From: Adineta steineri
Lineage: Eukaryota; Rotifera; Eurotatoria; Adinetida; Adinetidae
Length of the DNA stretch: 64,000 nt
Direction of reading: 5' to 3'
Assembly: GCA_905250115.1 (NCBI GenBank)
Contig: CAJNOI010000079.1
Coordinates: 363,490 to 427,489, forward strand
Both the position numbers and the translations under genes were made by a program. This document shows positions 33,391-47,200 of this stretch, one piece after another; within the stretch, counting starts at the first letter, position 1; every line of letters begins with the position of its first letter. The notes under the pieces are model-generated. The model was not told where the DNA came from. It made no database searches and was given only the letters and a program-made list of their open reading frames with translations.

Positions 33391-34108
33391 TCAACAACGG
33401 ATGGGTTAATATCTTTAAGAAGACGTTTACACCAAGCAAATGAGATCGAAAACAATCTTACAAAAATTATACATCAATGTAATTGGAGACCAACTTGGAA
33501 GTGTAACACTACTAATATTTAATTTTTTGTACCATTGATTAATAGATTTCTTACAGATTATTTCAGATTGTTCCACTTTTAATCATTCATTATCAGTTGC
33601 ATCGAAATCATATCAACAAAAATAATATGATTTTTTATCAATGAATGAAGCACTAAATACACGACATTTCGTACATTGCACTTCCTTATCAACTATTTTT
33701 TTCGTTTTATAAATGGAAAAAACCAACCAAATGTAGACATTACACCTTTATATATATATGACAAGATGAGTCAGTATGCATTTTGTATGGGAGAAAAAAG
33801 GAATATTGTTCAACTTTTCTCTTAAATCATTACAAATACAAAGAGAGATTTTTGTTTTGAAAATAAATAAGAAAATGAAGTGAAGACAATTGTAATAGAT
33901 TGATAATCCATCTTTATCTTTAAACACGTTTTTTTTCTACTTTTCTTTCACATATCGCATTTCTTTTTCGTGCAATTACAAGCGTGCGTAGGTGTCCTGT
34001 TTCTCTTCTTGGTTTTTTACCTGTCTATAACATATGACAAAACATCCATACTTAGATTTGAATAAAGTTGGAAAGAAGGAAAAAAAGTGAATAGATATAT
34101 GTGCAATT

Positions 34109-35578
34109 ATGTCGTTCTCATTTGAAATAAATCCTCGTGTTTTGATTGATATTTCTCACCAACCACAAGAAAATAAGGAATCAATTAATGATTATCAACA
34201 AGAAGAACTTCTTTCTCTTGAACAAGCTTGTCAACCACTTGAAAATCTACTCGGTACAGAACTTCAACTCTACATCACTGTTGCGAAATTGAATTCAAAA
34301 CAACCTAAACATGGACTTACACAAGATGAATCTGCATCTATCTATTTGTATACAATGGAATGGAGTCAACCACAAAACAGTCTTCATATTCTACTCAATC
34401 AAGTAATTTGTACCATGGATAGAAATGAACTTCAACATTGGTTCAAATATCTGAAACTATTGTTTACAGCGTTTTCAAAGTTACCGTAAGTGCCATTCAC
34501 TTTCGTGGATATGGAGTGATTTCATCAATTCAATTGTAGATACAGTGAATATCATACAGTTTGGCGTGGTGTTGCGAAAGATATTCGTGAAAATTATCGA
34601 GAAGGAGATGAAGTGACATGGTGGTCATTAACTTCAGTAACATCTTCATTTGATATTCTTCAATCACCAATGTATTTAGGTAGAGAAAAAGTTCAGACAA
34701 TATTTAATATTGAAACTAAACATGGTAAATCTATCCGAGAACATTCACACCTTCAAAATGACGATGAAATCATTCTTTTATCGGGAATCTCTCTTGAAGT
34801 TACAGGATTATCAGAGCAAGGAGAGGGAATTCATATTATTCATTTGCGTGAAAAGGGCTTAGTCGATGACACATTAATGAATGTAAGTCTACCGGTAGAT
34901 ACGTATCATAATCCAAAACTTGAAAAAATTATTCGATCAGCAGAAACAAGTGGGGAATTAGTTTTAAATTCAAGAAATGTGAATGATCGAGACATGGAAA
35001 TAGTTGTGAGATTAGGTATTATTGAAAAGAAGTGCAGGATACTGAGACTTCGTAATAATGCAATCACATCGGTCGGTATTTCAATCATGTCTCAAGTATT
35101 CGTTAGTGGTAGGTATTTCTTGGCATTAACCCTTGATGGCAATCGTATATTGGATGAAGGTGTTCGAATTATTGCCAGAGGCTTATCAAATGAAGATGTC
35201 TGTTGCAGAACTCTTTACCTGAAGTCTGTTGGAATGTCAGATATTGGTTGTGAATATTTGGCTGAAATGCTCCGAGTAAATCATGCAATGTGGCATCTAT
35301 ATCTAAGTGATAATGATATTAGTGATCGAGGACTTCGATTATTACTTGATGCAACTAGATCTTATGAAAATAGTCTCGAAACGATAACTTTAAGTGGTAA
35401 CAGACGAATAACTGACGCTAGTGTAGATGTTATCTGCTCTGCTATGCGTACACGTCATGATTTTTTTCATTTCATTTTGGATAACTGTAGTATATCAACA
35501 GAAGGTCAAGAGCAAATTGAGCGTGCAACTAAAGGTATAAAACGTGCGGCTGAACAGCCACCGGCACCGATGAACTAA
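34109..35578 (+). CDS. Mono-ADP-ribosyltransferase (ART) fused to leucine-rich repeats
   Basis: Two exons, 34109-34485 and 34540-35578, with a 54-base intron, give 471 residues. No signal peptide is evident. The ART core is recognisable: VWRG (133-136, the NAD-binding Arg), the TSVTSS strand (157-162, STS-like), and the end motif NDDEIILL (199-206) holding the catalytic Glu (about E202). The usual ExE first Glu is Asp here. From about residue 270 a ribonuclease-inhibitor-type LRR array follows: LRLRNNAITSVG, LTLDGNRILDEGV, LYLKSVGMSDIGC, LYLSDNDISDRGL, ITLSGNRRITD. Such enzymes move ADP-ribose from NAD to protein side chains, often Arg; the LRR part would choose the partner. ART-LRR fusions are a bdelloid-expanded theme (family knowledge). 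The DxE variant makes strict Arg specificity uncertain. Confidence 0.85.
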
Positions 35579-35738
35579 AAAAAATTAAAGTCACCGTGCC
35601 CCTGACACCTATCAGAAATATTGATTTTATTATTTATATTTTCCTTAATTCTTCATTGATTAAAATTTCTTACATACTATATTCAACTTGAAAAGTTCTA
35701 GGCATAGTAAATGAAGATATCTTTTGTTTTTGTTTGAT

Positions 35739-36602
35739 TTAATTTTCACGATTGATTCTGCCGATTTGTGGTAGCAGTTGACCATCTCGATAGAAACAAC
35801 CATTTTTAAGTTCATTTCGAGGAGTATTGACAACATATAAGATTGAGTCAGCACCGAATTCTGGATGACGACTACCAGGAGCATTCTTATTTATGTCAGT
35901 AGTACAAAATCCTGGACATACGGAAAGAATAAGTACATGTTTAGCACCAGACCATTGACGCGCTTCAATTTGAGTGAGAGAAATAACCGCTGCCTTCGTA
36001 ACACTGTAAATCAAATAAAGTGATTTGGGATTGTAACCTAGTTGTTCAATACTATGTGTTCCAATAGATGAGATGAAATCTTCAACAAGATCATCAAGTT
36101 GTTGCAAAGTCAATGTTGATGATGTATATTGATTTTGAAGACTTTCTGAGGCCTCATACAATACGATAGGGCCACATGCACTGGCTACATTAATCACACG
36201 ACCATTCTCTCGTATCAAAGGAAATAAATGTTCATTTAATATTTTGATACCATAATAATTTATAGAAAACATTTCTGTAGCTGAATCGACAGCTAATTCT
36301 AGTTCTCCTATGGCAGCATTATTAATCAATACATCTAGTTGACCACCATACTTGCTTTTTATTTCATTAGTAGCATGAAAGATACTTTCTCGTGATGATA
36401 CATCTAGTTGAAGACAATGAACATTTGGTGGAGAGCATAATTGAATAAGTGCATCTTGACCTCGTTTTAAATCACGACAACCAAGAAGTATAACATTATT
36501 GTTTGGCGGTGATTCTTTGATGAGCTTCTTCACAATTTCAAAACCAATACCTTTGTTTGCTCCTGTGACGAGAATTACACGTGGTTGACTACTTGCGAGC
36601 AT
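35739..36602 (-). CDS. Short-chain dehydrogenase, carbonyl-reductase (CBR)-like
   Basis: An intronless 287-residue frame. The NADP-binding motif TGANKGIG is at 13-20, NNAA at 94-97, the catalytic Ser at about 141 (INVASACG), and YSVTK at 199-203 supplies the Tyr/Lys pair. PG(F)xxTD follows near 230. An insert between the catalytic Ser and Tyr is typical of the carbonyl reductase/sniffer branch rather than classical SDRs. It should reduce carbonyl compounds such as quinones or lipid aldehydes in the cytosol with NADPH. It is convergent with the ART-LRR gene, ends only 160 bases apart. The length is normal and all key residues are present. Confidence 0.9.
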   Translation of the reverse strand: MLASSQPRVILVTGANKGIGFEIVKKLIKESPPNNNVILLGCRDLKRGQDALIQLCSPPNVHCLQLDVSSRESIFHATNEIKSKYGGQLDVLINNAAIGELELAVDSATEMFSINYYGIKILNEHLFPLIRENGRVINVASACGPIVLYEASESLQNQYTSSTLTLQQLDDLVEDFISSIGTHSIEQLGYNPKSLYLIYSVTKAAVISLTQIEARQWSGAKHVLILSVCPGFCTTDINKNAPGSRHPEFGADSILYVVNTPRNELKNGCFYRDGQLLPQIGRINREN

Positions 36603-37984
36603 GGTGAGAATACAGAGTGATCATCACACTAAACGAAGAAAAAAAAGAAAATGTCGTTTTATTGTGTAAAGGTTGAGATAAGCTATATACACAAGCACTC
36701 ACGATAGCATGCATGCAACCCTGGCATATACCTCTGTCATTGACTTTTTCGAGAGAAATGGAGTTATATAATTAATAGAATGTTGTTTTGGATATTGTCA
36801 TGATCTCAAACTCATTCAATATTTGAATCAAATATTAAATGCATCATGTATGGGGGATTCTTTTAAAATAATATGATGAATCATATGGATTACATTTTAA
36901 AGTCGATAAATAAATATCTTTTATATGTATTAAACATGATTTATCAACCGTAGTGAGAACAATATATTCCAAAAAATGAAAATTTATTTTATACGTATTT
37001 CTTATTGATTGATAACTGGTATTTATTGATTCTTGTTCAATAGTTGTTTGTTCAGTTGTCATTATAAAATCTTTACGTATTCTTAAATTTTATTAAATAA
37101 AAATAATTCAATTTTTGTTAACCTTATTGAAAATATTTAAGTCAACGACAATGATCACATCTATGTTGTATTTTTGTACATAGAATTTTATCCTAGTAAA
37201 TTATGCTAGCAGAATTATTTCAGCGATAAAAATTATATTTTACGTGCAATAAAAACAAAAGTAAAATTCCTTTTTTAGATAATTAATCTTCATTTAATTA
37301 ATAATATTAATATTCGTCATTATTTTATATGAGAATACAGTTCAACAATTATCCAATATTGACGAGAAAAAATTAAGGATGTGTTCGTTTTTTCGATATA
37401 ATATATATAGTATAAGTGGATGACGATAGTAGGCTTTTATTCAACAATCGATTTTTTTTCTTTTTGTATGTGTTTTATCAAGTAAAATTGTATTATAACA
37501 TGGTGAAAATAATTCGTTCTTCTTTTCTTTAGTTCATACAATTTGAGTATATTGTGCTCGGTGATAGTTGTAGAGAAAATATGGGGCCTCCCGAAACTGT
37601 CACCGGAGAGTGACCTATGCTGTAAGGTAACCGAAAAGTAGAGTATTTTTCTTTTCTTTCTATTCTAATATTTTCACGAGTTATACGTTGTGTATTAAGC
37701 ATCCGCTCAAATGACCCTTACTTGCTCTCGATAAGAATGTATAGATTTTTTCAATAATCGATGAGTTATACAATCAATTTTGAAACATAATTTCGGTTGC
37801 ATACCTTTTTAGATGTTTATTCATGCGGATAAGGTTATATATAAAGTAATGCAAAAATGTGAAAAGAACTACTAACAAAGTTCTAATAATCAAATTATGG
37901 ACCATATATTAAAAAAAGGTATTCAAAATTCAAGGTAAAATAAATATTCAATCTTTAATATAATAAAATTCTATTTTTTTCTAG
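36603..37984. other. Intergenic, with a short structured GC-rich patch
   Basis: Mostly AT-rich. Around 37585-37635 a GC-richer patch carries a hairpin GTCAC-CGGAGA-GTGAC (37599-37614). No gene called. Confidence 0.5.
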
Positions 37985-40600
37985 TGCTGAGAAATCGACT
38001 GAAAAAAATAGATAAGGACGATATTAAATCTATGAGCCTTCGAAGTTTGGTAAGAAAAATAAATAAAAACTATTTTGTAAATACGTTTAAAATTTAATTT
38101 CGTTATGCTACGTGGATTGATTTTATTTTAATATTGATACCATTTATAGCTGCTATTGCTAATGATGTTTCATTTCCATTATTAATACATTTACTGATCA
38201 TACATTTGACTTATGTACATTGAATTTAGCAAATATATCTCTTCAAATATCATTTTTAAATATAGCAGCAGAAAGACAAACAGGAATTATTCGACAGAAT
38301 TTATTTCGATCAATTGTTAATAAAGAAATAATTTATTTTGATATGAATAAAACTGGTCAATTATGTATAAGGTTGACAGATGATGTTGGTGATAAACTTG
38401 CATTAGCAACAAAATTTATTGCTTCATTTATTTCTGGTTTTGCTCTAAGTTGGTTCTTTTTTTTTTTGTTAATCAAAAAAAGTTAATATTTTTTTCTAGG
38501 TTTTTCTATTGGTATCACCAGTAGTATTTATTTCAACTGTAGTAATGTCCGAAGTTAGTTAATTAAAAGAGTATTTTAAAAATAAAAATATTTATCAACA
38601 TAATTAGGTTACAACGAGTTTAACATCGATGGAATTAAAAGCTGATCGTGAAGCAAGTGCTGTAGCTGAAGAAGTACTTAGTTCAATTTGTATTGTTTTA
38701 TCTTATAATGTACACGAACGAGAAAAGAAAAGGTTTGTGAATAAATATTTCTCTTTAGATATAAACAATGTGTAAATGAAGCAAAAGAACGTGGAATAAG
38801 AAAAAGCGTAGCTAATGGTTTGAGCATGGGTATTCTGTGATTCATGTTTTATTGTTCATATGCATTAGGTATTTTATTTATTATCAAACTTGAAAAAAAT
38901 TATTTATTTAAAAAAAAAGGTTATTGGTATGGACCAAAAATAATTCAACATGGTGAATATAATATCGGAACAGTTATGATTGTAAGTTAAATTCAATTTT
39001 TTAGAATTTTTCATTATTAGTATTAGGTATTTATTATAATATTAGTATCTGTTTTTAATTTCGGACAAGCCAGTCCACATTTACAAGCATTAGCTCAAGC
39101 CAGAAGTGCTGCATCATTTGTATGGAATATGATTGATGAAGTAAATCTATTTTGTTTAAACAAAAAACTAAAATATTTTTATTTATTATTGACTAGCCAT
39201 CAACAATTAATAATAATTTCGATAAAGGAATTAAAAAAAGTGATTTAATTGGTAATATTAAATTTTCTTATCCATCACGTTCTGATATTGAAATATTAAA
39301 AAATATTTCATTTAATATAATAAAAAAGGTGAAACAGTTGCATCGGTTGGCTCATCTGGCTCGGGTAAATCAACATGTATTCAATTATTACAAATATTTT
39401 ATGATTCAAAGTCTGATTCAATATTAATTGCTGATAATCAAATCAATAAATATAATTTAAAATGATTAAGACAAAATATTGGTGTTGTTAGTCAAGAATC
39501 AATTTTATTCCAAACAACAATTTGTGAAAATATTTTATTAGGCTTTGATAAAGCAACCGATGAAGAAATTTATTAAGCAACTAAAATGGCGAATATACAT
39601 GAATTTATTATGAATTTATCACAAGTAATTTATTTAATTAATAGTATAAAATTTTATTTTATTATTTTTATATTTAGCTACTAGTGCACTTGATAATGAA
39701 AGTGAAACAATAGTTCAAGAGGCTTTAGATCGTGCATCTCAAGGTATTTCATTTTTAATTTTTTGATTCTATGCTTTCATTAATAAATAAGATCGAACAA
39801 CAATTGTTATTGGACATCGTTTATCAACAATTCAAAATGCTAATAAAATAATTGCTATGCAAAAAGGTGAAATAATTGAAGAAGGAAATCATGAATAATC
39901 AGTCAATTTATTAGAATCTTATTCAAAAACAAAATTTACATAATATACAAGATAAAACAAATTCTATTCCTGAAGAAGAATGAGTAATGTATCATTACAA
40001 TCTCTTAAAAATAATCAAAATAAAGAATTGGAAGAAATAAATGAAAAGAAAAAATGTTTCATCACAATTGTTTAGAATGAATAAACCTGAATGGATATTT
40101 ATTTTGTGTGGATGCATTTGTAATGGTGCTATACAACTAGTAACGGGAATTGTTCTAAGTAAATTAACTGCCGTATGTTTTCTTCTTTTTCGTCATAGAA
40201 TTAATTTTTATTTATTCCAATAAAAACGAAATAAGGTTTTTTAACAATGTGATAAAGATTCTCAATATCGAAAAATTCTTCTTTATAATTTAATATTTAT
40301 TGGATTTGGAATCATTTGTTTCATCGCAACATTTATTCAAGTAAATAAATTTAAAAAAAAGATAAGTTTTATCATTTAAGAGTTTCTTCTTTGGTTGTTC
40401 TGGTAAAGCATTAACAAAACGTCTTCGTATAAAAACATTTGAAATATCACTTCGCCAAGATATATCATATTTTGATGATCTAAATAACAATACAGGTACA
40501 TTATGTACACGTTTATCAACTGAAGCAACGGCTGTTCAAGATGCGACTGGAATTCGATTTGGAATTTTATTACAAAGTTTTTATTCACTTGCTGATGATC
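37985..40600 (+). pseudogene. Ruined ABCB (P-glycoprotein-type) transporter
   Basis: Pieces in several frames follow the order of a full ABCB protein. First membrane domain: FDMNKTGQLCIRLTDDVGDK, VEEVLSSI-like ELKADREASAVAEEVLSS, and YGPKIIQHGEYNIG. First nucleotide-binding domain: ISFN, Walker A GSSGSGKST (39349-39375), Q-loop [30 protein letters not shown], and H-loop [14 protein letters not shown]. Second membrane domain begins near 40041 and stops around 40590. In-frame stops include TGA after YNLK and after GIL, and TAA after EEIY; the stretch with the ABC signature LSGGQ and Walker B is deleted between about 39627 and 39677, and the second nucleotide-binding domain is gone. It cannot encode a working ATPase. 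Family role was lipid/drug efflux at membranes. Confidence 0.85.
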
Positions 40601-41274
40601 TTATTCGATATACCAAACTACAAAATCAACAGCAACCATCAAAACTAATACTCTAACTCCACAACTACGAATCACTCTCCCAAGTTTCAGTTTTAAGGTA
40701 AGTTTCTCTTAATTTGCTTTTATTATCGGAAAACAATACAATCATATTCTTCGGTCAATTATCTACTTTACGAAAAATATAAGTTAGTAAAATTGTACGA
40801 TATTATTTCAAAGATTCATGTTTTTTTATTTAATAATTTTGTATTTTCTTACGTAAATTTTTTTGTCATTCGTTAGGATCTTTCAATAAGATCGAAGCGC
40901 GTCATGGTAATTTTTTGTGTACACACCCACATCCGTCTTATTTATTGATATTTGTTGATGAGTCTGTTTGTTTCCCAATGTCTCATGAAAATGTTTTCTA
41001 AACTCAATGTGAGCGGCGGATCTACAGTACCATAAAAGACTTGTTTATATATACTATACTTGTGGGTGTGAGTGGGTGAGGTGTTGAAGAGACAAATCAC
41101 GCCAATATCTACCCACATTCACACACACACACAAATATAATTCTTTTATGGATAACAGATTATTGCTCATAAAAATATTAGTCAATTCTAAAATATTCAA
41201 TCCGATTATCTATTCTGAACTCGTTGTAGATAAAAGTTCAATTTTACATATTTTCATACTGTCGTCATGATATA
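40601..41274. other. Intergenic; end of ABCB relic to A2M gene
   Basis: No gene. Holds a half-motif ACACACCCACATCC at about 40919 and the telomere-like repeat at 41061-41132. Confidence 0.55.
41061..41132. repeat. Telomere-like inverted repeat (copy 12)
   Basis: TGTGGGTGTGAGTGGGTGAG on the left and CTACCCACATTCACACACAC on the right, about 140 bases upstream of the A2M start. Confidence 0.65.
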
Positions 41275-44200
41275 ATGAGAATAATACAACAAATCCAGAA
41301 TCAGATATCGGAAGATGAACAATCTACACTCCATGAGTTTCATTTTAATATTACTGAAGCAAATGAAATGGATGATCAACCAACGGCAGATTCTGGAGAG
41401 GCATCATTAAATAATGATTCACAACAGGACCTTACTCCAGATCAGCTGCAGCAGTTGTTCGCTCGAGCTAGCTCTGAACTGATTGCAGAATCAATGGATG
41501 AACAAGAATTTTTTAAATATGAAGCAACAATCAAAGGACCAAAAAGAAGTAAAGTAATACAAACACCATTTCCACCGCCTTCAGAAGATCGTAAACAAGA
41601 TTTTCATCTTGATATTGAACAATTGAAACAACTAGCTAAACAAGAAGCAGGTCCATTGATCATCGAAAGATATTCTCCAAGTGAAACACAAATAAGTTAT
41701 CCATTAACAAATGTTACAATAACATTTAATCAACCAATGGTTGCTGTTTCATCATTAGATGATCAAATAAATATCGAAGATCTTGGTATATCATTAACAC
41801 CTACAATAGAAGGTCAATGGAGATGGACAGGAACGAAAACAGTTCAATTTGAAGCAGAACATCGTTTACCATATTCAACAAAATATGTATTAAAGGTTGA
41901 CAAACAACATTGTGTATCAACAATTGGAGGTAAATCTATCTGAATCTATAAGATAATTTAAGAGCATGTGACATTTCTTTCCTGGATGACGAGTTGCATT
42001 TTTTCTCAATGTTTTCATTATTTTTAGGAAAATTAGAAGATGAACTGTTATTCGAATTTTCAACAACAACACTAAATCTTCTTCAAGCCTTAATATATCC
42101 AACAGTTTCAATATTGAAACCAATCTGTTTTCTATCCTTTGATCAAAAAATTGATAGGAATAGAATTTTGCAGCATTTCTGTGTAATGATCAGGGATAAA
42201 CATGAAATAACAAACAACGAATTAGAACTAGTAGATGAAGTTACAGCAAAAAAGGAATTTAAATCTTATATAGATGCTACTAAAGGAAATCATGAGAAAT
42301 ATGTTGCATTTACATTTAAAAATGATTTACTAAAAGCAACACAATATACAGTTCAATTGCCTGCAGGTTGTCCATCAGCTGAAGGTCCATTAGTGACAAC
42401 ATCAACATGGTCACGTAATTTTCAGACTTATGAACCTCTAAAAATTACTGATTGGTGTCCAAATAAAAAAAATGAACATCAATCATCTATTAGTCCTGGC
42501 CATAGTTGGTCAGTAACATTCAATTATGCTTTAGATCATTCAACTATAAATAAATCATTATTCAAAATCGAACCAGAAGTTAGTGCATTAGGTATGTTTA
42601 GATATACAAAAAAAACTACATTAAAAAAAATATTATTTTAGGTATTGCACATATCGATTACAATGAGCGAGAAATAATAATACATAATAATTCTAAACCA
42701 AATACTATCTATACACTAGTTATACAATCAGGAATATTAAAAGATATTCATGGTCAAACATTAGAACATGATTATTCTGAACAACCAATTCAATTTCATG
42801 TACATGATTTCCCACCATTAGTTGGTGATCTATCGGGTGTTACAGGTATGTAAAAAAGAAAAGACATTGATTATATATAAAAAGAAAATTTATTTATAGG
42901 TATGATTATAATGGATCCTGGTGTATTGGATGAACCATTTTATCCATTTGTGATCGATAATTATTCCGAAATAACATTACGTATTAATCGAGTCAAACCA
43001 AAACATTATCATCCAAATTTACCTTGTTTTCAGCGACATTCTTACAAAAATGAAGAAAAAGAATCAGTTATTGAATTACCTGGAGAAAAATTACTAAATA
43101 AAGTTATACAAACCAATTGTGAACGTGATGTATCAAAAGTAATCAAAGTGCCTTTGAAAGCATATTTAACAAAAAATTCTGGAGTCGGTCAATTGATTGT
43201 CGCCATTGAGCCAACACAAAAAGCATGGAATGAATGTCAACATAAGCATTGGGAACGTAGAGAAATTGTATCAGCCTGGTTACAATGTACTCGATTAGCA
43301 GCTGATGTATTTGTTTTTCCAGGTAATTAAAGATTACTAGAGTCAGTATCATGTTTCTATTAGAATAACTTTAATGAATGTGTTAATCAGAAAGTAACAA
43401 TAAGAAATATATACGTTCTAGAGATTCTAGAGACAATTTGAAAAGATTTGAGGTATGTCCATATATAAATTCTTCTATCATAGCGACAGATGTTAGATTA
43501 ACTGTATGGATTACTGAATTAATGACTGGTGCACCTGTCAATCAAGCAATTGTTTCGATAGGGGACAAGAAAGAAGAAACACGTCAACAAGGATTATGCA
43601 CTATCTCAAACTATAAATCTAAAAATAATAAATCAAGAAATGAAATACTAATCGTAAAAAAAGATCATGATCTATATATGCTAACAGATATTTATTGTCA
43701 TGCATCCAATCTTAATGATTACGTTTGGCATGTATTTAATGATCGAAATCTATATAAACCAAATGAAGATGTGCATATCAAAGGATATGTTCGATTATTA
43801 GAAGTAAAAGGTGATGCAAAATTACCAACTTATGCTGAAGGTGTCATTGATTATACTGTTTATTATCCTCGTGGTGAAAAACTTCGAGAAGCAAAAGTTA
43901 AATTAAATAATTATGGTGCATTTGATATCAAGTTTACAATACCTGACAATGTTAATTTAGGTAAAGCTGTGTATTTGTATTTGTTGCCTTTCCCATCTTT
44001 AGATTGTATGTATCGCATATATTTCGACGAGACGTGACTGTGTACTTTTCATCTCCCCTCCCCCGATCACTTTCGCTCAGATGATGTTTTAGATGTATCC
44101 AATCTATCCATCCTTCTTTACTCATCGTTATAATCACATACAAGTCTTTGACCAAATTTCGATTTACATTGACAGTTTTGTCATTACACACGATATCTTG

Positions 44201-47200
44201 TATAGCAAAACTAATATGATAGTCTAGCAATGTTCGAAGTCTTGGTAAGTTAACCATGTTATTGAAACTACTATGCGATATGTAATTTCTCATAGATAAA
44301 ACTGAACATTTCAAGATTTATTTGTTTATTAATTGAAAGACAAATTTTTTGATTTTGAATTGATATTATTATTAGGTGATGGATACGTATTCTTCAGTTT
44401 ATCAGATGGAAAAGGCTGTACAAAACATGATTTTAAAGTTCGAGAGTTTCGTAGACCAGAGTATGAAGTTTCATCAGTGACTCGACCATCAATCGTACAT
44501 TATTGTCATCCAAATAATGGCGAATACGTTATAGCTACTTGCCAAGGAAAATTATTTGCTGGTGGTTATTTAAGTTATGCCAATGTTCAATGGGCAGTAC
44601 ACGCTGAAACAACAACATTTACACCAGCCAATCGATCTGATTATACATTTGGACAAGCTCAACCATTCTTTTGCTGGTTTGGTTATAGTAATGATAACAA
44701 AATAATATATCCAACAGAATATTTTCAAGTAATTTCTCTAAAATAACAGTAAAGAATTTATAAAGAAATGAGTATGATGAGAGACAATTAAAACAATCGA
44801 ATACTCTACCCCTTTTATAAATATTTCTATTATAAATATGTCATTGATACGACAAAAATATTCTACGTGGATATTATTCAGCATTGTAGAAATCTTTAGT
44901 CTTTATATAATGATTTGATAGAAATGATAGTTCACATTGACTTCATCATGTGTTTAATTTCAGTAAAAAAACATACTTATTTTGTCTTTAGGGTATAACA
45001 GATAATAAAGGTACACATGAAATAAAGATTACTTATCATGGTATTGAAAAAGAGCCAAGACCAACAATAATTCGTGCATTAGCATCTATTACTGATTTAA
45101 ATAATCAAACACAGGAAACTCAAACACAGTTTCTTATTCATCCATGCATGTATTATGTTGGATTTCAATTAGTAGATAATTATGGTAAAAAAGATAAACC
45201 TGTACAAACAAAAGTCATTGTTACAGATATTGATGGAAATTTAATTGATAATATTTCAATTGAATGTAAAATAGTTGGCATTGGTCAAGAAAAAAAAGAA
45301 GATGAAAGTGGTTTAACAGTATTTGAAGAAATAAAAGATGAACAACAATTTATAAATGTTAGTTCGAATAAAGATGCAATTAATATGGATTTTATACCAA
45401 AATTAGGTAAAAGATTGAATGCATGATAAATCACTGTACAGTGTTTGTCATGTAATTTATTTATTCGTTGCTTTATAATATTTTTAAAATTTTCTTTTAT
45501 ATTAGGCGGTCGATACAATGTATTATATACTGTCAAAGATGAGCAAGGACGATTAGGTATGAGTTTCTATGATAATCTTTATATTGCTGGCGGTAGTGGA
45601 AAAGAAATGGGGAAAAAAAAGGTTGTATATGTTGCAATTGATACATTGACAATTATACCTAATGTAACAAATTACCAACCAGATGATACATGTGAATTAT
45701 TAATCTTAGCACCTTTTAGTCCAGCTAATGGTTTAGTTATGTTTAATTGTGAAGGTCAAATTTCTCAACCAATACATTTCCACATTGAACCTGAAAAAGA
45801 TTCAACAACTGTTGAATTTAAAATATCAAAAGATTGGATACCAGGATTTACTGCTCGTGTTGAATTAACAGGTTCTCTTCCAAGAGAAACAGAAACAGTT
45901 AATTCATCAAATCGTCCGGCGATCGCTATTGGTACAGTATCATTAGAAGTCTCAAGAGATTTATATAAACTAAATATATTAGTTAATACAAAAGAAACAA
46001 ATAAAACGTATATACCATCATCAATCGTTCATATAGATGTTAATGTTACACAATATACAGATAAAGTACCTGTAGACAAAGTAGAAGTTTGTCTAATTGT
46101 TGTTGATGAAGCTATTTTATCATTAACTGATTATAAATTAACTAGTCCATTAGATATATTTTATCCTAAACGGTCAACGAAAATTACAGAATATCATGGT
46201 AGAAACCGTTGTTTATTATTCAATATGCAAGATATAGAACAATTTAAGAATGATATACAAGAAATACCAGGTGAAAATGACCGTTTAGGATACATGATGT
46301 GTGACCGGATGATGGAATGTTGTAGGACTATGCCAACGGCTTTTTCGAGTAGCGGTTTACCTGGAGCTGGTGATGATGAACAAAAGATAGCTGTTCGATC
46401 GAATTTCATTCCATTGGCATGTTGGGTACCATCATCAATTACTAATTCATCAGGATATGTTTCATTTGAATTTAAGTTACCTGATAATTTAACACGCTAT
46501 CGTGTATGGGCCATAGCAACAACTGATAAACAATATGGTTTAGGTGAAATGTCATTTACTGTTCAATTACCAATTATGATTCGACCTTCACCACCAAGAT
46601 TTCTTAATTATGGAGATACAGCTCATTTTTCAGTTGTTTTACAAAATCAAACTGATCAATCATTATTATTACATGCTGGTTTAAAAGCAACTAATGCAAA
46701 AATAATAACATCAGAAGAAAATCAACAAGTAGCTGGTTATGCAATTCAACTCCAAGCAAGTAAACGAGCTGTACTTACATTTCCAATATCGACAACTGAT
46801 TCAGGTACAGCGCGATTTGAATTTATAGTCAGCACTGCCACAAATGAATCACAAACATCATTTGGTGATGCAATTGAATTAAGTGTACCTGTCTTTACAC
46901 CAGCAACATCTGAAGCATTTGCAACATACGGTGATATATGTGAAGAAGAAGTTGTTTACCAACCAATAAAAGCACCAGAGAATGTTATTCCACAATTTGG
47001 TCAATTATCAATATCAACAAGTTCAACAGCATTAGCTTCATTAACAGATGCAATTATTTCACTTTATACATATCCATATGAATGTACAGAACAATTAAGT
47101 TCAAGATTATTAGGTATACTATTATTATCAGGTGTTTTACAAGCATTTAATTGTAAAGATTTACCAGATATATCAATAATGACAACTAAATTACAATCAG

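Larger units (their letters stand above)
32829..34108. other. Intergenic with two telomere-like repeats and a GC-richer island
   Basis: Repeats at 33203-33245 and 33321-33390. Between about 33085 and 33195 the base composition is noticeably less AT-rich and the palindromic string CCGGAATTCC occurs twice; I cannot assign it. Confidence 0.55.

Noticed and set aside
37592..37632. Hammerhead ribozyme
   Set aside because: CGAAAC and GTC are present, but the required CTGATGA core is not, and the hairpin pairs the would-be cleavage site into a stem.
32502..39460. TGA read as Trp (alternative genetic code)
   Set aside because: TGA stands at expected Trp positions in the secreted protein and the ABCB relic, but it is the true end of the oxidoreductase, SOD and LDLa receptor genes, and intact genes use TGG for Trp.
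43383..43461. Extra small A2M exon
   Set aside because: It has splice-like ends but leaves phase 0 where the next exon needs phase 1; direct joining of the flanking exons keeps frame.
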